Source: Aromatoleum toluolicum
Lineage (GTDB): Bacteria; Pseudomonadota; Gammaproteobacteria; Burkholderiales; Rhodocyclaceae
NCBI RefSeq assembly: GCF_012911005.2
Contig: NZ_WTVS01000019.1
Span: 1-64,000 of the forward strand
Direction: 5' to 3'
DNA: 64,000 nt
Part shown: one piece after another, positions 62,373 to 64,000 of the stretch
How the letters are laid out: every line of letters begins with the position of its first letter
Position numbering within the stretch: the first letter of the stretch is position 1
Translations under genes and position numbers: made by a program
The notes under the pieces: generated by a model
Seen by the model: only the letters and a program-made list of their open reading frames with translations
Database searches by the model: none
What the model was told of the DNA's origin: nothing

Positions 62373-62720
62373 ATGCGAATCGATCTGCAATGTAACGGTG
62401 TCGAACCCCCTGCCGGTCTGCGTGAATACGTCGCACGGCGGATGAAATTCGCAATCGGCCGCTTCCGCGATCAGATCAAATGGGCGCGGATCAAGGTGGC
62501 GGACGTGAATGGGCCGCGGGGCGGCGTGGACAAGCGTTGCGTGGTACAACTACGCCTGCGCAACCTGCCCGACGTGATCTTCGCGATCACCGAAGTCGAG
62601 GCACGTTCGGCGATCGACCGCGCGGCCGACCGCGTAGCGCAGGTACTGGCCCGCCGGCTCGAACGCCAGCGCCGCATCGTGCGCGAGTTCCTGCCGGAAG
62701 CAGTGCCGGCCGGGGCCTGA
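62373..62720 (+). CDS. HPF/RaiA-family ribosome hibernation protein
   Basis: A 115-residue short S30AE-domain protein that binds the decoding site of resting ribosomes. MRIDLQCNGVEPPAGLREYVARRMKFAIGRF, then IKVADVNGPRGGVDKRCVVQLRLRNLPDVIFAITEVEARSAIDRAADRVAQVLAR. No long C-terminal dimerisation domain, so it is of the short HPF or YfiA class. ATG 62373 has AAGGAAATGG upstream. It is not next to rpoN here, unlike in enterobacteria. Confidence 0.88.
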   Translation: MRIDLQCNGVEPPAGLREYVARRMKFAIGRFRDQIKWARIKVADVNGPRGGVDKRCVVQLRLRNLPDVIFAITEVEARSAIDRAADRVAQVLARRLERQRRIVREFLPEAVPAGA

Positions 62721-62761
62721 TGGATTTCACCCAAAATTCGAACAACGGAGGTAAACGCTCG

Positions 62762-63427
62762 ATGGAAAACCGCATCGCAACAATGACCCGCTCGGAGGCT
62801 TCGGTCCTCTCGACCAACCGGGTCATCCGCAACACCTACATGCTCCTGTCGATGACGCTGGCCTTCTCGGCGGCGACCGCGGGGCTTTCGATGGCGCTCG
62901 GCCTGCCGCATCCGGGGCTGATCATCACGCTGGTGGGCTACTTCGGCCTGCTGTTCCTGACCACCAAGTTCCGCGACAGCGGGCTGGGCGTGCTGTTCGT
63001 GTTCGCGCTGACCGGCTTCATGGGCTACACGCTGGGTCCGATCGTGTCGAAATACCTGGCGCTGCCCAACGGTCACCAGATCGTGATGCAGGCGATGGGC
63101 GGCACGGCGGCGATCTTCCTCGGTCTGTCGGCGTACGCGGTGACGACGCGCAAGGACTTCTCGTTCATGGGCGGTTTCCTGACCGTTGGCATCCTCGTCG
63201 CCTTCCTCGCCGGCCTCGGCGCGGTGTTTTTCGAGATGCCGGGCCTGTCGCTGGCGGTGTCGGCGATGTTCGTGCTGCTGATGTCGGGGCTGATCCTGTT
63301 CGAGACCAGCAACATCATCCACGGCGGCGAGACGAACTACGTGATGGCGACCGTGACGCTGTATGTGTCGATTTATAACCTCTTCACCAGCCTGCTGCAC
63401 CTGCTGGGGGTCATGAACGACGACTGA
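62762..63427 (+). CDS. Bax inhibitor-1/YccA family membrane protein
   Basis: A 221-residue protein with seven hydrophobic helices from about residue 22 to 215. NRVIRNTYMLLSMTLAFSAATAG, GLGVLFVFALTGFMGYTLGPIV and the ending SSIIHGG-type motif (ETSNIIHGGETNYVMATVTLYVSIYNLF) are the family blocks; the two acidic residues proposed for proton or calcium gating are in this end. ATG 62762 has GGAGGT 10 bases upstream. An in-frame ATG at 62720 that overlaps the hpf stop would add 14 residues. Confidence 0.93.
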   Translation: MENRIATMTRSEASVLSTNRVIRNTYMLLSMTLAFSAATAGLSMALGLPHPGLIITLVGYFGLLFLTTKFRDSGLGVLFVFALTGFMGYTLGPIVSKYLALPNGHQIVMQAMGGTAAIFLGLSAYAVTTRKDFSFMGGFLTVGILVAFLAGLGAVFFEMPGLSLAVSAMFVLLMSGLILFETSNIIHGGETNYVMATVTLYVSIYNLFTSLLHLLGVMNDD

Positions 63428-63461
63428 GGCCGTGGCGCCCGACGAGGGCGCCGGCAAGCGG

Positions 63462-63489
63462 AACGGGGCGGCCTGCGGGTCGCCCCGTT
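63462..63489. terminator. Hairpin between converging BI-1 and P-type ATPase genes
   Basis: AACGGGGCG (63462-63470) and CGCCCCGTT (63481-63489) pair perfectly around a 10-base loop. On the plus strand TGCGTTTGCG follows. It sits in the 78-base gap between convergent genes and could stop both. Confidence 0.55.
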
Positions 63490-63505
63490 TGCGTTTGCGA
63501 CCGGC

Positions 63506-64000
63506 TCATGCCGCAGGCGCCTTTTTCAGCATGCGCATCAGGAGCTTGCGGGCCTCGTCGAGGAGCAGCACGCTGGATGCGACGAGGGCCGAGCGCAGCC
63601 AGTCCGCCCCCGACAGCGCGACAGTGCCGAAGATGGTTTGCGCGGGCGGCCAGTTGACGACCACGGCCTGTAGCGCGAGGACGCCGCCGAGGGCGAGCCA
63701 CAGCTTGCCATTGCGCCAGAACTGGCGGTTGAAGGCGCTGCCGTATTCGCGACGGGCATTGAACACGTTGAAGAACTGGAACAGGACGAAGGTCGTGAAG
63801 GCCAGCGTGAGCGCGTATTGCTCGCCGTGCATGTCGAGCGCGGCGTGGAACAGCCACAGCGTGCCGACCATCATCGTGGCGCCATACAGGGCGAGGCGGC
63901 TGAGCCGGTGCAGGGTGAGTATGTGGGCTGCCTGGGGGCGCGGCGGGGCGCGCATGATGCCGGGGCGTGCGGGTTCGACGCCGAGTGTCATCGCCGGCGG
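63506..64000 (-). CDS. C-terminal part of a cation-transporting P-type ATPase (runs off the window)
   Basis: At least 164 residues of the membrane end of a P-type ATPase. The frame is still open at the right edge: Pro-Pro-Ala precede MTLGVEPARPGIMRAPPRP, which is the loop after helix 6 in calcium- and magnesium-type pumps. Four hydrophobic helices follow (Cation_ATPase_C type), including FTTFVLFQFFNVFNARREYGSAF, a strong family signature. The phosphorylation and nucleotide domains lie outside the window. The ion cannot be named. Confidence 0.85.
   Translation of the reverse strand, partial: PPAMTLGVEPARPGIMRAPPRPQAAHILTLHRLSRLALYGATMMVGTLWLFHAALDMHGEQYALTLAFTTFVLFQFFNVFNARREYGSAFNRQFWRNGKLWLALGGVLALQAVVVNWPPAQTIFGTVALSGADWLRSALVASSVLLLDEARKLLMRMLKKAPAA

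Overview
The window is a gene-dense, high-GC (about two-thirds G+C by eye) chromosomal segment of a Gram-negative betaproteobacterium. Gene content and order (mraZ-to-ftsZ division cluster beside lpxC and secA; rsmI/yraN/diaA/dolP; yajC-secD-secF beside tgt-queA) and the kinase and chemotaxis types fit best with Rhodocyclales of the Azoarcus/Aromatoleum/Thauera group. That placement is inference from gene content, not from a marker-gene comparison. No prophage, insertion sequence, CRISPR array or defence locus is visible.

Layout. 1-2.9 kb: an OlsB-like acyltransferase, a HIT protein, a PfkB-family kinase and a glycine-zipper lipoprotein. 2.9-9.1 kb (minus strand): dgkA, a zinc-ribbon membrane protein, prmA, accC, accB, aroQ, a TlpA-type thioredoxin and an unrecognised gene, divergent from the recycling ligase mpl (9.2-10.5 kb). 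10.6-13.2 kb: dolP, diaA and yraN on minus, facing away from rsmI on plus. 13.3-15.2 kb: pyrC, a small lipoprotein and the RNase P RNA gene rnpB. 15.2-32.3 kb: a complete dcw cluster (mraZ, rsmH, ftsL, ftsI, murE, murF, mraY, murD, ftsW, murG, murC, ddl, ftsQ, ftsA, ftsZ). Most of its genes overlap by a few bases. It starts with a four-box MraZ operator and ends in a long hairpin terminator. 32.4-39.9 kb: lpxC, a tiny membrane protein, a DciA-like protein (minus), secA, an HDOD-GAF regulator and argJ. 39.9-49.0 kb (minus): a nine-gene chemosensory operon (cheY, HAMP-less receptor, STAS protein, cheA, 4HB receptor, cheW, cheD, cheR, cheB). 49.2-53.4 kb: a FixJ/NarL-type response regulator divergent from two tandem, gap-free paralogous soluble PAS histidine kinases. 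53.4-64 kb: apaG, purB, a DUF2322-type gene, marC, secF-secD-yajC, tgt-queA, tRNA-Leu(CAA), an hpf-type gene, a BI-1/YccA-type membrane protein, and the 3' end of a cation P-type ATPase gene that runs off the right edge.

How the parts work together. The dcw genes make lipid II from UDP-MurNAc to MurG, polymerise and cross-link it at the septum (FtsW, FtsI) and build the Z ring (FtsA, FtsZ, FtsQ, FtsL). Mpl recycles the same peptide, and LpxC starts lipid A synthesis. SecA, SecD, SecF and YajC, in two separate loci, form the Sec export motor and its accessory complex. QueA and Tgt act in queuosine synthesis.

The least ordinary features are in the chemosensory and regulatory regions. The HAMP-less receptor carries a CheZ-like FQDVTRQ motif, in a cluster with no other CheY-P phosphatase. 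That receptor and CheD end in nearly the same pentapeptide (NVELF and NIELF). A second, inverted, helically phased set of MraZ-type boxes sits next to rnpB. The twin kinases share a conserved CxxC inside the ATP-binding domain.
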